A stretch of DNA of 64,000 nucleotides. Source: Natronococcus occultus SP4. GTDB taxonomy: Archaea; Halobacteriota; Halobacteria; Halobacteriales; Natrialbaceae. Position numbers and translations under genes: made by a program. How positions within the stretch are numbered: position 1 is the stretch's first letter; each line of letters starts with the position of its first letter. The stretch is taken from contig NC_019974.1 in the NCBI RefSeq assembly GCF_000328685.1, positions 2,037,001 through 2,101,000 on the forward strand, written 5' to 3'. Positions 8,452 through 17,529 of the stretch are shown here, piece by piece. Under the pieces are notes generated by a model. It was not told where the DNA came from. It saw nothing but the letters and a program-made list of their open reading frames with translations, and made no database searches.

Positions 8452-8931
8452 TTATGCGTCATCGGGATGGGCCACCTCGAGTTCAGCATCGTCCCGCGGA
8501 TACGCGACACAAGTCAACAGCCAGCCGTCGGCGATCTGGTCCTCGTCGAGATACTCGTTTCCGTCGTGGCTGACGACGTCGGTGGCGTCCCCATCGTACC
8601 GTGCGGTACACTCCCCGCAGCTTCCGACTTCACACGAATACGGGATCTCCACGTCCGCCTCGAGGGCCGGATACAGCAGCTCCTCGGTCTCCTCGATCGT
8701 CACCTCCGTCTCCGCTCCGTCCTCGAGGAAAGTGATATCGTAGGTCGCAGCCGCTTCGTCGTCATCGTCCGTGTCGTCGTCGAGACACCCACTGAGCGCG
8801 ATGCTACCCGCAGTTCCCGCTGCGAGCAGGACGTGTCGCCGCTCGAGGCCGAACCGTGTTTTCGCCGGACAGGACGAAGCGTCCGACCCGGTCTCTGAGC
8901 GACCGGAACGGAGGGGTGATGAATCCGTCAT
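8452..8931 (-). CDS. Tat-exported lipoprotein 2Fe-2S ferredoxin
   Basis: 159 aa. ERRHVLLAAG followed by ALSGC (Cys49) is a Tat lipoprotein signal. Then comes an acidic linker and a plant-type [2Fe-2S] domain with ligands Cys100, Cys105, Cys108 (SCEVGSCGEC) and Cys141 (LLTCVAYP). Most plant-type ferredoxins are cytoplasmic; this one is predicted on the outer face of the membrane. It precedes the ferric-reductase-like gene, a likely partner. Confidence 0.85.
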   Translation of the reverse strand: MTDSSPLRSGRSETGSDASSCPAKTRFGLERRHVLLAAGTAGSIALSGCLDDDTDDDDEAAATYDITFLEDGAETEVTIEETEELLYPALEADVEIPYSCEVGSCGECTARYDGDATDVVSHDGNEYLDEDQIADGWLLTCVAYPRDDAELEVAHPDDA

Positions 8932-9300
8932 ACGTGTTCGTGCTCCAGCCAGAGCACGAAAAGAGCTCCCTCGAGTTCTACCCGAGAGGGAACGACCGCA
9001 GTTTTAATTTGGCTTGAAGAGCGCATGGCTCGGCTGTTCGGTCCCGTTCGAATCCGGCAGCCGTTGTTCTCGACCGAATCGACGGAGACGGCGGTAGCGA
9101 CTCGCTCGGCACGAGAGCGGCCGACGTTCGCACGTCGGGTCGCCGTCGGCTCCCGACGCTCGAAAGCCGCCGTTCGAGAACGTATCGCGACGTCCTCGCG
9201 AGCAGCGCTTCTCGGAAACGAACGGTAGCTGGTGAAGTTCTCTTGCCCGAGACCTGTTCCCGGTTTATGAGAGGGGTTGAAGTTGCTGGGTCCGTTTTTA
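8932..9300. other. Intergenic region, no gene supported
   Basis: About 370 bp between the ferredoxin gene and the zinc-ribbon gene. Open frames exist on both strands but are Arg/Ser-rich and show no motif. Nothing further seen. Confidence 0.4.
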
Positions 9301-9309
9301 ATTCCGGAG

Positions 9310-9462
9310 GTGATAGTCCTGGGCGACCATGATCGTACTGTGGCCGTCTGCGAGGACTGCGGGTCGGCATACGCAGCGAAAGTGGTTACGGATGGAGGGA
9401 TCCGCCCGATCGGGAGCAACTCCTGTTCGTGCGGGTCCAAGCAGTTCCGGCCACTCGGTTGA
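9310..9462 (+). CDS. Small zinc-ribbon protein
   Basis: About 50 aa. Two Cys pairs, VCEDCG and SCSCGS, separated by AYAAKVVTDGGIRPIGSN, form a short zinc ribbon of a kind common in haloarchaea. The start is uncertain. GTG at 9310 or 9340 and TTG at 9277 are in frame, while the nearest ATG (9329) is in another frame. A T-rich core lies at 9294-9299. Function unknown. Confidence 0.65.
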   Translation: MIVLGDHDRTVAVCEDCGSAYAAKVVTDGGIRPIGSNSCSCGSKQFRPLG

Positions 9463-9838
9463 GAAGCGTTGCACTCGACCACTCCTCACTTTTTCGCGCG
9501 GTGGATCGAGTGATTTCGTCACTGGCGCGACTAGCGGGATCGCTGTCGTTCAACGTCCGACTTCGACGACTCCGTACACCGCTCGTGAAGTTGCTCGCGG
9601 TACGAAATCGGGAACTCGCTGGGATCGAGCAAACGCTACGCTTCGGGTTTGCGATGTACAGCGGATCCACGACTGGACAAGCGAAGCGACGTGAAGAAGT
9701 GGACTCGCTGGGATATTGAACTACGCCAAGACGTTCCGGGTCGCTCGCTGCGCTCGCTTCCCGGGCTGCGACTGGTCTTGTTCAAATCCCGCTCGTATCA
9801 CGAATTTGCGGCTCGCGAACTGCTCGCCGAAAAATTAG
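9463..9838. repeat. tRNA-flanking region with decayed tRNA-Ala 3'-end copies
   Basis: No gene supported in these 376 bp. The word ACTCGCTGGGAT occurs at 9614-9625 and 9703-9714, and again inside tRNA-Ala at 9842-9853. The copy at 9699-9714 matches 16 consecutive bases of the tRNA 3' end and is followed by TTGAAC after one extra base. GTTCAAATCCC near 9779 is an inverted piece of the same arm. This looks like residue of past integration at the tRNA 3' end. Confidence 0.55.
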
Positions 9839-9910
9839 TGGACTCGCTGGGATTTGAACCCAGGGCCTCTTCCTTGCGAAGGAAGCGATCTACCACTGAT
9901 CTACGAGCCC
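9839..9910 (-). tRNA. tRNA-Ala(CGC)
   Basis: 72 nt, no encoded CCA. The acceptor stem GGGCTCG/CGAGTCC contains the G3-U70 pair that identifies alanine tRNAs. The anticodon arm CTTCC-TTCGCAA-GGAAG gives anticodon CGC. The T arm has GGTTCAAATCC. No intron is visible. The 3' end is repeated in degraded form further along (9614-9714). Confidence 0.95.
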
Positions 9911-10027
9911 GCGACCGTTTCTACCGGCGAGATCTACTTGTAGCTTGCGTTTCGAGGACGTCGTGGCCCGCGAACACACGCGCCGAGCGCCCCGCGGTCG
10001 GCGTCCATTGCGTCCTCGGCCGACCGC

Positions 10028-10687
10028 TCACGCTGCCGATCCGCGTCCGGGCTTTTGCGAGCGAGTGTTCAACAGACCGGCCCGGCCCGCGAGCAGCCCG
10101 AGCAGGAACCCGGTGAAGTGTGCAATCAGGGCGACGCCGGGCGCACCCGTGGCGATCGTGATCACGGCCGCGAGGACGACGAAGACGACCACGGCAGCCC
10201 ACCGCGGGATCTCGACGACCGACGCGAACGCGTCCGAGAGGCGGTTGCCGGCGATCAGGTAGCCAGCCAGCGCGAACACTGCGCCGCTGGCGCCCAGCAC
10301 GGCGGTCGGATCGCCGACGCCGATCGAGGCGAAGAAGCTGCTCGTCACTACCTGTGTGATGCCGGCGAGCGCCCCCGTCACGAGGAAGAACGTATGAAAG
10401 CGCAGTCGCGTCGTCGCGCGGGCGATCGGCCAGCCGAACAACACGAGCCCGACGCTGTTCGAGAGCAGGTGACCGAGCCCGCTGTGGGCGTAGACGCTAG
10501 TGACGATCGTCCAGGGGTTCACGGTCAGGGGCGGCCCGAGGACGAACAGTCCAGTCATCAACCCCGCGCTGATGATCGCGGTGACGGTCTGGGCGAGCAG
10601 GACGACCACGAAGAGCACCAGCAACTCGAGGATCGGACTTCCGGAACGGGAGTCGGTGTCGGCGCCGGAACGCGAGCGGGTCGCCAT
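10028..10687 (-). CDS. Rhomboid family intramembrane serine protease
   Basis: 219 aa with about six membrane helices. Catalytic Ser134 lies in GASGAVFAL and His190 in ALIAHFTGFLLGL, with the conserved HSGLGHLLSNS loop earlier. This is the minimal rhomboid core that cleaves substrates within the membrane. The N-terminus is a short polar tail. Substrates are unknown; the flanking tRNA and ribosomal genes give no hint. Confidence 0.93.
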   Translation of the reverse strand: MATRSRSGADTDSRSGSPILELLVLFVVVLLAQTVTAIISAGLMTGLFVLGPPLTVNPWTIVTSVYAHSGLGHLLSNSVGLVLFGWPIARATTRLRFHTFFLVTGALAGITQVVTSSFFASIGVGDPTAVLGASGAVFALAGYLIAGNRLSDAFASVVEIPRWAAVVVFVVLAAVITIATGAPGVALIAHFTGFLLGLLAGRAGLLNTRSQKPGRGSAA

Positions 10688-10796
10688 ACGTTCGGTATGG
10701 GACTGGACGACAAAAGTTCACGTGGCCGACAGTCGCCTGCAGTGACGGTGCAGCAGCTGGCGAGTGTGAAAAAACGGAAAATCCGTGGCGCCGAGA

Positions 10797-11105
10797 TCAG
10801 TCCTCGAGGACGATCTCGATCGAAACGTCGTTTGGCACCTGGATGCGCATGAGCTGACGGAGTGCGCGTTCGTCGGCGTCCAGGTCGATCAGGCGCTTGT
10901 GGACGCGCATCTCCCAGTGCTCCCACGTCGCGGTGCCCTCGCCGTCAGGCGACTTCCGGGTCGGCACCTCGAGGGTCTTCGTCGGCAGCGGGATCGGCCC
11001 ACTGAGGTTGACGCCGGTGTTGTTCGCGATCTCGCGGACGTCGTCGCAGATGTCGTCCAGATCGTCCGGACTGGTGCCCGCGAGTCGAACGCGTGCCTGC
11101 TGCAT
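10797..11105 (-). CDS. rpsJ: 30S ribosomal protein S10
   Basis: 102 aa, full length for archaeal S10/uS10. Typical segments are [39 protein letters not shown] and [15 protein letters not shown]. The start codon immediately follows the EF-1alpha stop (no gap), so the two are cotranscribed, the conserved EF-1alpha/S10 archaeal pair. Confidence 0.97.
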   Translation of the reverse strand: MQQARVRLAGTSPDDLDDICDDVREIANNTGVNLSGPIPLPTKTLEVPTRKSPDGEGTATWEHWEMRVHKRLIDLDADERALRQLMRIQVPNDVSIEIVLED

Positions 11106-12371
11106 TTATTCGTTGACCTCGAGGACCTTGCCGGCCGCGATGGTCTGACCCATGTCGCGGATGGCGAAGCTCCCGAGCTCGGGGATCTCGCTGGACGGCT
11201 CGATGCTCAGCGGCTTCTGCGGTCGGATGGTGACGACAGCGGCGTCGCCCGACTGGATGAAGTCGGGGTCTTCCTCGGCGACCTCGCCGCTGGACGGGTC
11301 CATCTTCTTGTCGATGGACTCGATCGTACAGGCGACCTGGGCCGTGTGGGCGTGGAAGACCGGCGTGTAGCCAGCCGTGATGACCGAGGGGTGCTGCATG
11401 ACGACGACCTGAGCCTGGAACGTCTCGGCGACGCTTGGCGGGTCCTCGGCGGGACCACAGACGTCACCACGGCGGATGTCGTCCTTGCCGATGCCGCGGA
11501 CGTTGAATCCGACGTTGTCACCGGGCTCGGCCTTGGGGACCTCCTCGTGGTGCATCTCGATCGTCTTGACCTCGCCGCCCACGTCGCTGGGCTGGAACGA
11601 GACGTCGTCGCCGACGTTCATGATACCGGTCTCGATACGTCCGACGGGGACGGTACCGATACCCGAGATCGTGTAGACGTCCTGGATCGGGAGTCGGAGC
11701 GGCGCGTCCGTCGGCGGCTCCGATTCCGGCAGGTCGTTCAGAGTCTCGAGCAGGGTACGGCCGTCGTACCACGGCGTCTCGTCGGAGGCCTCGGCGATGT
11801 TGTCGCCCTCGAACGCCGAGATCGGGATGAACGAGTTGTCGTCGACCTCGAAGTTAACCTGATCGAGGAGCTTGTTGACTTCGCCGACGACCTCGTCGAA
11901 GGTGTCCTCCTTGTAGTCGACGACGTCCATCTTGTTGACCGCGATGATGAGCTTCTCGATGCCCAGGGTGCGCGACAGGAAGACGTGCTCCTGGGTCTGG
12001 GGCGCGACGCCGTCGTCCGCGGCGACGACCAGCACGGCGTGGTCGGCCTGGGACGCGCCGGTGATCATGTTCTTGACGAAGTCGCGGTGGCCAGGCGTGT
12101 CGACGATGGTGAAGTAGTACTGATCGGTGTCGAACTCCTGGTGGGCGATGTCGATGGTGACACCACGCTCTCGCTCCTCGGCGAGGTTGTCCATGACGTA
12201 GGCGAACTCGAAGCCGCCCTTGCCCTTCTCTTCGGCTTCCTCGCGGTGCTGCTCGATTACGTGCTCCGGGACGCTCCCCGTCTCGTAGAGGAGTCGGCCC
12301 ACGAGCGTACTCTTCCCGTGGTCAACGTGACCGATGATGGCCAGGTTCTGGTGGGGTTTGTCTTCGCTCAT
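11106..12371 (-). CDS. tef1a: Translation elongation factor 1-alpha (aEF1A)
   Basis: 421 aa GTPase that brings aminoacyl-tRNA to the ribosome. G motifs: [14 protein letters not shown] and NKMD. Domain 2 ([21 protein letters not shown]) and domain 3 ([25 protein letters not shown]) are complete. First gene of a two-gene unit with rpsJ. Confidence 0.98.
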   Translation of the reverse strand: MSEDKPHQNLAIIGHVDHGKSTLVGRLLYETGSVPEHVIEQHREEAEEKGKGGFEFAYVMDNLAEERERGVTIDIAHQEFDTDQYYFTIVDTPGHRDFVKNMITGASQADHAVLVVAADDGVAPQTQEHVFLSRTLGIEKLIIAVNKMDVVDYKEDTFDEVVGEVNKLLDQVNFEVDDNSFIPISAFEGDNIAEASDETPWYDGRTLLETLNDLPESEPPTDAPLRLPIQDVYTISGIGTVPVGRIETGIMNVGDDVSFQPSDVGGEVKTIEMHHEEVPKAEPGDNVGFNVRGIGKDDIRRGDVCGPAEDPPSVAETFQAQVVVMQHPSVITAGYTPVFHAHTAQVACTIESIDKKMDPSSGEVAEEDPDFIQSGDAAVVTIRPQKPLSIEPSSEIPELGSFAIRDMGQTIAAGKVLEVNE

Positions 12372-12395
12372 TGTTGTAGCTCACGCGCAAAGGCG

Positions 12396-12403
12396 CTTAT
12401 ATT
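12396..12403 (-). promoter_or_regulatory. TATA box of the EF-1alpha/S10 operon
   Basis: AATATAAG on the minus strand ends 25 nt before the EF-1alpha ATG, matching a leaderless start. Confidence 0.55.
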
Positions 12404-12536
12404 GGTCTCTTTTGCTCGTTGCGGTTAAAACCATTTCGAAAGCGTATTCGACCGAACCCGACGCCCGCTTGCGGTTTGTGTCACGTCCACACGATTTCGG
12501 ATCCGGACGACGGCGGTCGAACGCCCGTCTGTGTGA

Positions 12537-13484
12537 CTACAGTTCGGGGAGCCGCCCAACGTCGGACAACACCGCCGTCGCAGTCTCGGGACCGCCCGCG
12601 CCCCGGCCGCTGTTGTGGAGGCTGCCCGCGTGTTTGGTCTCGAGCTGGACGATGTTTCGGGTGCCCGTCACCGCGAGCGCGCCGTTTTCCGGAACCAGCC
12701 GCGGTCCGACCCGAACGCCCTCGCGGGAGGCTTCGCCGATGAGCCGGATCGTCCGGCCGTCCTCGGCCGCGAGTTCGAGCGCGCTGCCGGGGATCGACTG
12801 GATCCCCTCGACAGTCGCGTCCGAGAGCGAGAACCCGCCCTCCGAGAGGACGTTCGCGAGGATGACGAACTTCAGTGCAGCGTCGGTGCCGTCGACGTCG
12901 AAGGTCGGGTCTGCTTCCGCGACGCCGAGATCCTGTGCCTCCGCGAGGACGTGCTCGTAGTCGAGCCCCTCGGCGGCCATCCGGGTGAGGATGAAGTTCG
13001 CGGTGCCGTTGAGCACGCCACGAACGGCGGTGACGGCCTGGGGCGTACAGTCCTCGATCGTCGACAGCACCGGGATGGCGCCGCCGACGGTCGCCTCGAA
13101 TCGGATCGAGCCCGCGCTGTCGTCCTCGAGTGTGCGCAACTCGTCGTAGCGCTCGGCGACGGGACCCTTGTTCGCTAGCACGACGTGGCGGTCGGCCTCG
13201 AGGGCCCGTTTCACGTGCGTGAAGCCGGGCTCGGCGTCGCCGAGCGTCGTCGGCGTCGCCTCGATCAGGACGTCGTATTCGGTTTCGAACGCGCGCGCAG
13301 GGTCGTCGGTGCCGATCGCCTCGCCCCCGGCCTTGCGCTCGAGGACGTCCTGGACGTCGATTCCGTCGGGATCGATCGCCGCACGCTCGGAGTCGGCGAG
13401 CGCGACGACCTCGTGGCCGTACTCGCCCGCGAGGTCGGCGACCGAGCGGCCGACGTCGCCGGCACCGAGGATCGCGAGCCGCAT
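12537..13484 (-). CDS. hom: Homoserine dehydrogenase
   Basis: 315 aa, short form without aspartokinase or a C-terminal ACT domain. It has the NAD(P)-binding GAGDVG at the N-terminus, then VLANKGPVAE, GAIPVLSTIEDCTPQAV and EADPTFDVDGTDAALKFVILAN of the catalytic domain. It reduces aspartate semialdehyde to homoserine for threonine and methionine. The ATG shares one base with the stop of the upstream ACT gene (TGATG), so regulation by that protein in trans is likely. Confidence 0.95.
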   Translation of the reverse strand: MRLAILGAGDVGRSVADLAGEYGHEVVALADSERAAIDPDGIDVQDVLERKAGGEAIGTDDPARAFETEYDVLIEATPTTLGDAEPGFTHVKRALEADRHVVLANKGPVAERYDELRTLEDDSAGSIRFEATVGGAIPVLSTIEDCTPQAVTAVRGVLNGTANFILTRMAAEGLDYEHVLAEAQDLGVAEADPTFDVDGTDAALKFVILANVLSEGGFSLSDATVEGIQSIPGSALELAAEDGRTIRLIGEASREGVRVGPRLVPENGALAVTGTRNIVQLETKHAGSLHNSGRGAGGPETATAVLSDVGRLPEL

Positions 13485-14050
13485 CAGGCCTCACCCCCGA
13501 CCAGCGGTTCGACGACGGTCAGTTCCTTGTCGGTCCCGATCGAACGGATCGTCTCGAAGGCCTGCTCGGTGCGCCCGGAGTCGATCGCGAGCCGGAGGCG
13601 GGCGCTTGCGGTCTCGTCGGTGCCGTCGGGCGCTGCGAGCGAGAGGTCCTTCACGACCGCGTCGGCTTCGTCCTCGATCCGCGAGAGCGTCTCCGAGAGG
13701 TCGGTCTCGACGAGGTGGCCGACGAGGATCACGTTGAGCTCCTCGCCGTAGTGTTCCTCGCCGGCCTGGATCACGTTGACACCGGCGTCCCGGAGCGCGT
13801 CGACGATCCCGTCGAACCGCTCGGGCGGGCTCTCGAGGTCGACCTCGACGGGGATGTGGCCCCGCGGGGTAATGTTGCCCCGCTCGTGGTGGATACTCAG
13901 CAGGTTGCCGCCGTTGTCCGCGATCGGTGCGAGCGCGCGAAGCAACTCGCCGGGCTCGTCGACCAGTTCGAGCCGAACGGTGTAGGCGCGAACGCCGCCG
14001 TCGGTCTCGGCTTCCTCCTCGTCTGACTCGGGTTCGGGGACGTTACCCAT
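13484..14050 (-). CDS. ACT-domain regulator coupled to homoserine dehydrogenase
   Basis: 188 aa. YTVRLELVDEPGELLRALAPIADNGGNLLSIHHERG is a classical ACT domain, followed by a second, divergent ACT-like half (LNVILVGHLVETDLSETLSRIEDE). The start is set at the ATG of MGNVPEPE because GGAGGTGA ends 6 nt upstream; an in-frame GTG three codons earlier overlaps that Shine-Dalgarno. The stop overlaps the hom start. Probably the detached allosteric subunit of the short homoserine dehydrogenase. Confidence 0.88.
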   Translation of the reverse strand: MGNVPEPESDEEEAETDGGVRAYTVRLELVDEPGELLRALAPIADNGGNLLSIHHERGNITPRGHIPVEVDLESPPERFDGIVDALRDAGVNVIQAGEEHYGEELNVILVGHLVETDLSETLSRIEDEADAVVKDLSLAAPDGTDETASARLRLAIDSGRTEQAFETIRSIGTDKELTVVEPLVGGEA

Positions 14051-14177
14051 CGTCGTCACCTCCGATGTGCGGGCGTTCAGGCGTCGTCATGCTCTGTGAC
14101 TCCGTAATGGGCGGGTAAAAGGATATAGGAGTTCCCAAAACTATCCGGGCGTGTCAACAGCCGCCACGACCCAAGCG

Positions 14178-14540
14178 CTAGAGGTGGTCCTCACCGGGGT
14201 TCGAGGACCCCCAGTCGCCCCGTCCGCCCTCGGTGCGGTCGATCCCCATGATCGATTCGGCCTGGTCGGGGCCACCAAGGCTCTCGCGGGCGTCGGGAAC
14301 CCGCACCGTCACCTCGGCGATCTCGGGCCACTGGATGAGTTCGGCTTCGATGTTGCCCGTCGTCACGTCGCTGACCGAACAGCCCTTGCAGCCTCCGCCG
14401 AGTTCGACGATGACCTCGCCGTCCTCGGGGTCGGCCTTCCGGACCGCGCTGGTCCCCCCGTGCATCTGGATGATCGGCATCTCGCGGGCAAGCCACGACT
14501 CGACGCGCTCTTTCAGCGGGTCGTCCTCGGAGTCAGTCAT
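14178..14540 (-). CDS. NifU-like iron-sulfur scaffold protein
   Basis: 120 aa. The NifU C-terminal fold is shown by DGEVIVELGGGCKGCSVSD with the paired cysteines (CKGC) that hold a transient Fe-S cluster. The early segment MHGGTSAVRKA corresponds to the usual HGG start of NfuA domains. A polar tail of about 25 residues (IDRTEGGRGDWGSS) follows. Stand-alone gene. Confidence 0.88.
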   Translation of the reverse strand: MTDSEDDPLKERVESWLAREMPIIQMHGGTSAVRKADPEDGEVIVELGGGCKGCSVSDVTTGNIEAELIQWPEIAEVTVRVPDARESLGGPDQAESIMGIDRTEGGRGDWGSSNPGEDHL

Positions 14541-14587
14541 CGCCCGACCTAAGGACTCGAGGGCTGAATAGGTTTGGCCCGAAACCT

Positions 14588-15928
14588 TCACGATCGTTCG
14601 GTACAGCGCCGACGAAGCGCCTCGAGGGTAAGGACGCCGCCGGCACCGAGCGCACCGACGGCGGTGAATCCGGGGATCGACGACGCGTCGTCGGCGTCGC
14701 CGTCGGTCGCGTCGATCGGAAACGTGTACAGTGCCCCCTCGAGGTCCGCGTTCGGGAGCAGATCGGTGCTGCTGGCGACGAACGTCTCGCCGGGCTTGGC
14801 GACCCGGGCGGTCCAGAACGCGGTCTCGTCGCGGTCGCTCCAGGCGGCGATCTCGACCGGATCGGCGGGATCGCTCACGTCGTGGACCCGAACGCCGCCG
14901 CGGTACCACGAGGAGTAGAGCCGATCGTCGCGCAGTTCGAAGTTGTGGGCGGTCGTCCACCGCCCGGCACCGTAGGTTTCGTCGTCCGCTCGGGGCGGGT
15001 CGATCGACCCGAACTGCTCGGGCGCCGCCGGGTCGCTCGTCCCGTAGAGATCGATCCCGCCCGGCGCGTCGGGCTCACCCCCCTCGACGGCCCAGGCCTC
15101 CCGACCGACCGCCAGCAGGTCGCCCGTCTCGTCGACCGCGGCGTAGTGGTCGTTGCCCGGCAGTCCGAGCCGGGCGTCCTCGTCGCTTCGCTCGAGCTGG
15201 CGCTCCGGGTCGGTCTCGCGGACGTGGGAGACGAACGTCGGGTCGGTCGGGTCTTCGACGTCGATCAGGTACGTCCCGGGGTTCCAGTGGGCGAGGTAGG
15301 CGATCCCGTCCCGGACGGAGACATCGTGGGCGTAGCGGGCCAGCCAGTGAAGCTCCGCCCACTCCGGCTCGCGCTCGAGCAGCGACCAGCGGCCGAGCTC
15401 CTCGACGTCGTCGGCGATATCGAAGATCACGAGCGCGTGGTCGTCCTCCGCGTTGGCGACGACGAAGAGGCGGTCATCCTCGAGATAGCAGTTGTGAACG
15501 TGATAGCCGGTCTCGTAGGGGTCGGTCGCCCGCTCCGGCGCGGCGGGATCGCTCACGTCGTAGACGACGATCCCGTGGAAGACGTCCTCGGACTGGACGT
15601 TCGCGGGACCGACGACCGCCAGTCGATCGCCGTCGACCGCGACGTCGAGCACCTCGATCAGCCGCTGTCCGTCGGCCTCGAGACCGCGCTGCTCGGTCAA
15701 CACCCTCGGCTCGGCGGGATCGGAGATGTCGACGGTCGCGAACCCGTCGGTCGCGGCCAGGTAGGCGGTGTCGCCGTCGTCGCCGACCACGGCCTCGGCG
15801 GCGCCGTCGACGGCGACCCGTCCGAGCGGGCCGAACGCGTCCTCCCGGTCAGTTGCCGTCCCCGTGGTCGTCGCGGCGATCGCGAGGGGACAGCTCGCAC
15901 CTGCTCGGAGGAGGGCTCTACGATGCAT
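14588..15928 (-). CDS. Secreted LVIVD-repeat beta-propeller with PGF-CTERM tail
   Basis: 446 aa. An N-terminal export signal (HRRALLRAGASCPLAIAA) precedes repeated blades ending in GLVIVDISDP-like words: FATVDISDPAEPRV, IVVYDVSDPAAPER, TYLIDVEDPTDPTF, IDLYGTSDPAAPEQ, VRVHDVSDPADPVE. The C-terminus has IPGFTAVGALGAGGVLTLEA then RRRC, a PGF motif plus hydrophobic helix plus basic cluster. This is the signature of archaeosortase ArtA substrates, so cleavage and lipid attachment at the cell surface are expected. Ligand unknown. Confidence 0.85.
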   Translation of the reverse strand: MHRRALLRAGASCPLAIAATTTGTATDREDAFGPLGRVAVDGAAEAVVGDDGDTAYLAATDGFATVDISDPAEPRVLTEQRGLEADGQRLIEVLDVAVDGDRLAVVGPANVQSEDVFHGIVVYDVSDPAAPERATDPYETGYHVHNCYLEDDRLFVVANAEDDHALVIFDIADDVEELGRWSLLEREPEWAELHWLARYAHDVSVRDGIAYLAHWNPGTYLIDVEDPTDPTFVSHVRETDPERQLERSDEDARLGLPGNDHYAAVDETGDLLAVGREAWAVEGGEPDAPGGIDLYGTSDPAAPEQFGSIDPPRADDETYGAGRWTTAHNFELRDDRLYSSWYRGGVRVHDVSDPADPVEIAAWSDRDETAFWTARVAKPGETFVASSTDLLPNADLEGALYTFPIDATDGDADDASSIPGFTAVGALGAGGVLTLEALRRRCTERS

Positions 15929-15983
15929 ATCCGAACGGACGGGGTCGAGTCGTAATAGCCTCCGGGTCGCTCTCCGGACGCGC

Positions 15984-16961
15984 TCAGCTTCGCATCCGCT
16001 CGCGGTCCCCGGTTCCTCGCGTGAGCGCGCTCGCGACCGCGCCCTCGAGGACGACGTCGTCGCCGTGGTCGGTGACCCGGATCTCGGGGACGTTGTTCAA
16101 CAACATCGCGGAGACCCGCTCGCGGATCGGATCGACGACCAGCTCCTCGTTGTGTAAGGCGACGGCCCCGCCGAAGGAGACGACGATCGGCGCAAACGAC
16201 TGGACGACGTTCGTGACGCCGATGGCGTTCCAGTGGGCGAGCTGCTCGATCGCGTAGTCGGCGAGCTCGTCCTCGCCGGCCAGCTCGAAGACGTCCTTCG
16301 CGGTGAAGTCGGGGCTCTCCAGGGGAAGCTCGGTATCGATCGTCGGATCGTCGTCGGCCAGCAGCCGGACGTAGTCCGGGATCGCGTTCCCCGAGCAGTA
16401 CGCCTCCCAGTGGCCGTCGTGACCGCAGCCGCAGGTCAGTCGGCCGCGGGGGTCGACGACGCAGTGACCGACCTCGCCCGCGTTGCCGTCCCAGCCGGCG
16501 AGGATCTGGCCGTCACAGCAGATGCCGGCGCCGATCCCCGACGAGACCGTGATGTAGACCATGTCGTCGGGGTTGCGGTCGGCGTGAAACCGCTCGCCGA
16601 TGACGCCCGCGGTCGTGTCGTTGTGCAGATAGACCTCGTCGCTGTCGATAAGTTCTGCAACGGGACCGGTGAGGGGAATGCGATCGATCGAGTCGGGAAG
16701 GTTCGCCGGGTCGATCACCGCCCCTTCGGCGAGGTCGAACGGCCCGATCGAGCCGATCCCCGCCGCGACGATCTCGCCCGGTGTGACGCCCGCCTCACCA
16801 CACGCCTCGCGAAGCGTCCGGAGCACTCCCTCGGTGACGTCGATTCCCGTGGGACCTCGCGGCGTCCCGTTGCGGCTGACGCCGATCGTCGCTCCCTCCC
16901 CGTCCGCGACGGCCGCCCGGACGTTGGTCGCGCCGAGATCGACGCCCGCGTAGTAGACCAT
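15984..16961 (-). CDS. ROK family sugar kinase (glucokinase-like)
   Basis: 325 aa. The N-terminal phosphate loop GVDLGATNVRAAVAD, the sugar-binding VYLHNDTTAGVIGE and GNAGEVGHCV segments, and the zinc motif with Cys residues (RLTCGCGHDGHWEAYCSG) are typical of ROK kinases. Glucose is the most common substrate in this subfamily, but other hexoses are possible. Single gene with its own upstream region. Confidence 0.88.
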   Translation of the reverse strand: MVYYAGVDLGATNVRAAVADGEGATIGVSRNGTPRGPTGIDVTEGVLRTLREACGEAGVTPGEIVAAGIGSIGPFDLAEGAVIDPANLPDSIDRIPLTGPVAELIDSDEVYLHNDTTAGVIGERFHADRNPDDMVYITVSSGIGAGICCDGQILAGWDGNAGEVGHCVVDPRGRLTCGCGHDGHWEAYCSGNAIPDYVRLLADDDPTIDTELPLESPDFTAKDVFELAGEDELADYAIEQLAHWNAIGVTNVVQSFAPIVVSFGGAVALHNEELVVDPIRERVSAMLLNNVPEIRVTDHGDDVVLEGAVASALTRGTGDRERMRS

Positions 16962-17068
16962 GCTATCCTAGCGAGTGCCGTCGGCGTACTTAACTACCCG
17001 TATCTTCACTCGAGTGCGAGTAGCGACCCGTGCGCCACACGTATGGAATGTGACCACGTAACTGCTGT

Positions 17069-17488
17069 ATGGCCACCGACGAGCACGACCCCGACCCGCA
17101 GCCAGACGCCGCGCTCACCGACCGGGAGCTCGAGGCGCTCCACGAGGTCGAACTCGGTCTCGAGTGGCTCCAGCGCGCCCAGGGCTGTCTGCTCGAGTTC
17201 CACCACGCGACGGGCCACGGGATGGACCACCTCGCCGACGCGGAAATACTGCTCAGAGCCAGCGGACACGAAGCGCTCGCCGACGCGATCCGAACCGAGC
17301 TGCTCCCCCACGGCGTCGTCGACGGCGACCGCTGGTCGTACGACGTCCTCGAGGACTTTCAGGAAACGTTGCTGACCGAGACGGACGTCCTCGAGAGCCG
17401 CGTCCGCAGGGAGCTGGCCGACGGCAGGCGCCACGTCCCGGAGCGACGCCAGGAACGACGCTGGAAGGAGCGGGCCGAACGGGACTGA
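17069..17488 (+). CDS. Conserved-looking haloarchaeal hypothetical protein
   Basis: 139 aa, predicted helical and soluble. The central part LGLEWLQRAQGCLLEFHHATGHGMDHLADAEILLRASGH has a His-rich helix pair (FHHATGHGMDH) that could bind metal. The C-terminus is highly basic (RRHVPERRQERRWKERAE), unusual in this acidic proteome. No family recognised. Confidence 0.75.
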   Translation: MATDEHDPDPQPDAALTDRELEALHEVELGLEWLQRAQGCLLEFHHATGHGMDHLADAEILLRASGHEALADAIRTELLPHGVVDGDRWSYDVLEDFQETLLTETDVLESRVRRELADGRRHVPERRQERRWKERAERD

Positions 17489-17529
17489 ACGCCGTCAAAA
17501 CGGGTACTCGGGCCCGGACTTCGGCCCGA

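Noticed and set aside
9041..9064. GTTCGAATCC resembling a tRNA T-loop
   Set aside because: No acceptor, D or anticodon arm can be formed around it.
8928..9482. 184-codon minus-strand frame in the gap after the ferredoxin
   Set aside because: No recognisable segment; overlaps the zinc-ribbon gene and lacks a promoter.
10785..12428. 547-codon frame antisense to EF-1alpha and S10
   Set aside because: Antisense shadow of two universally conserved genes.
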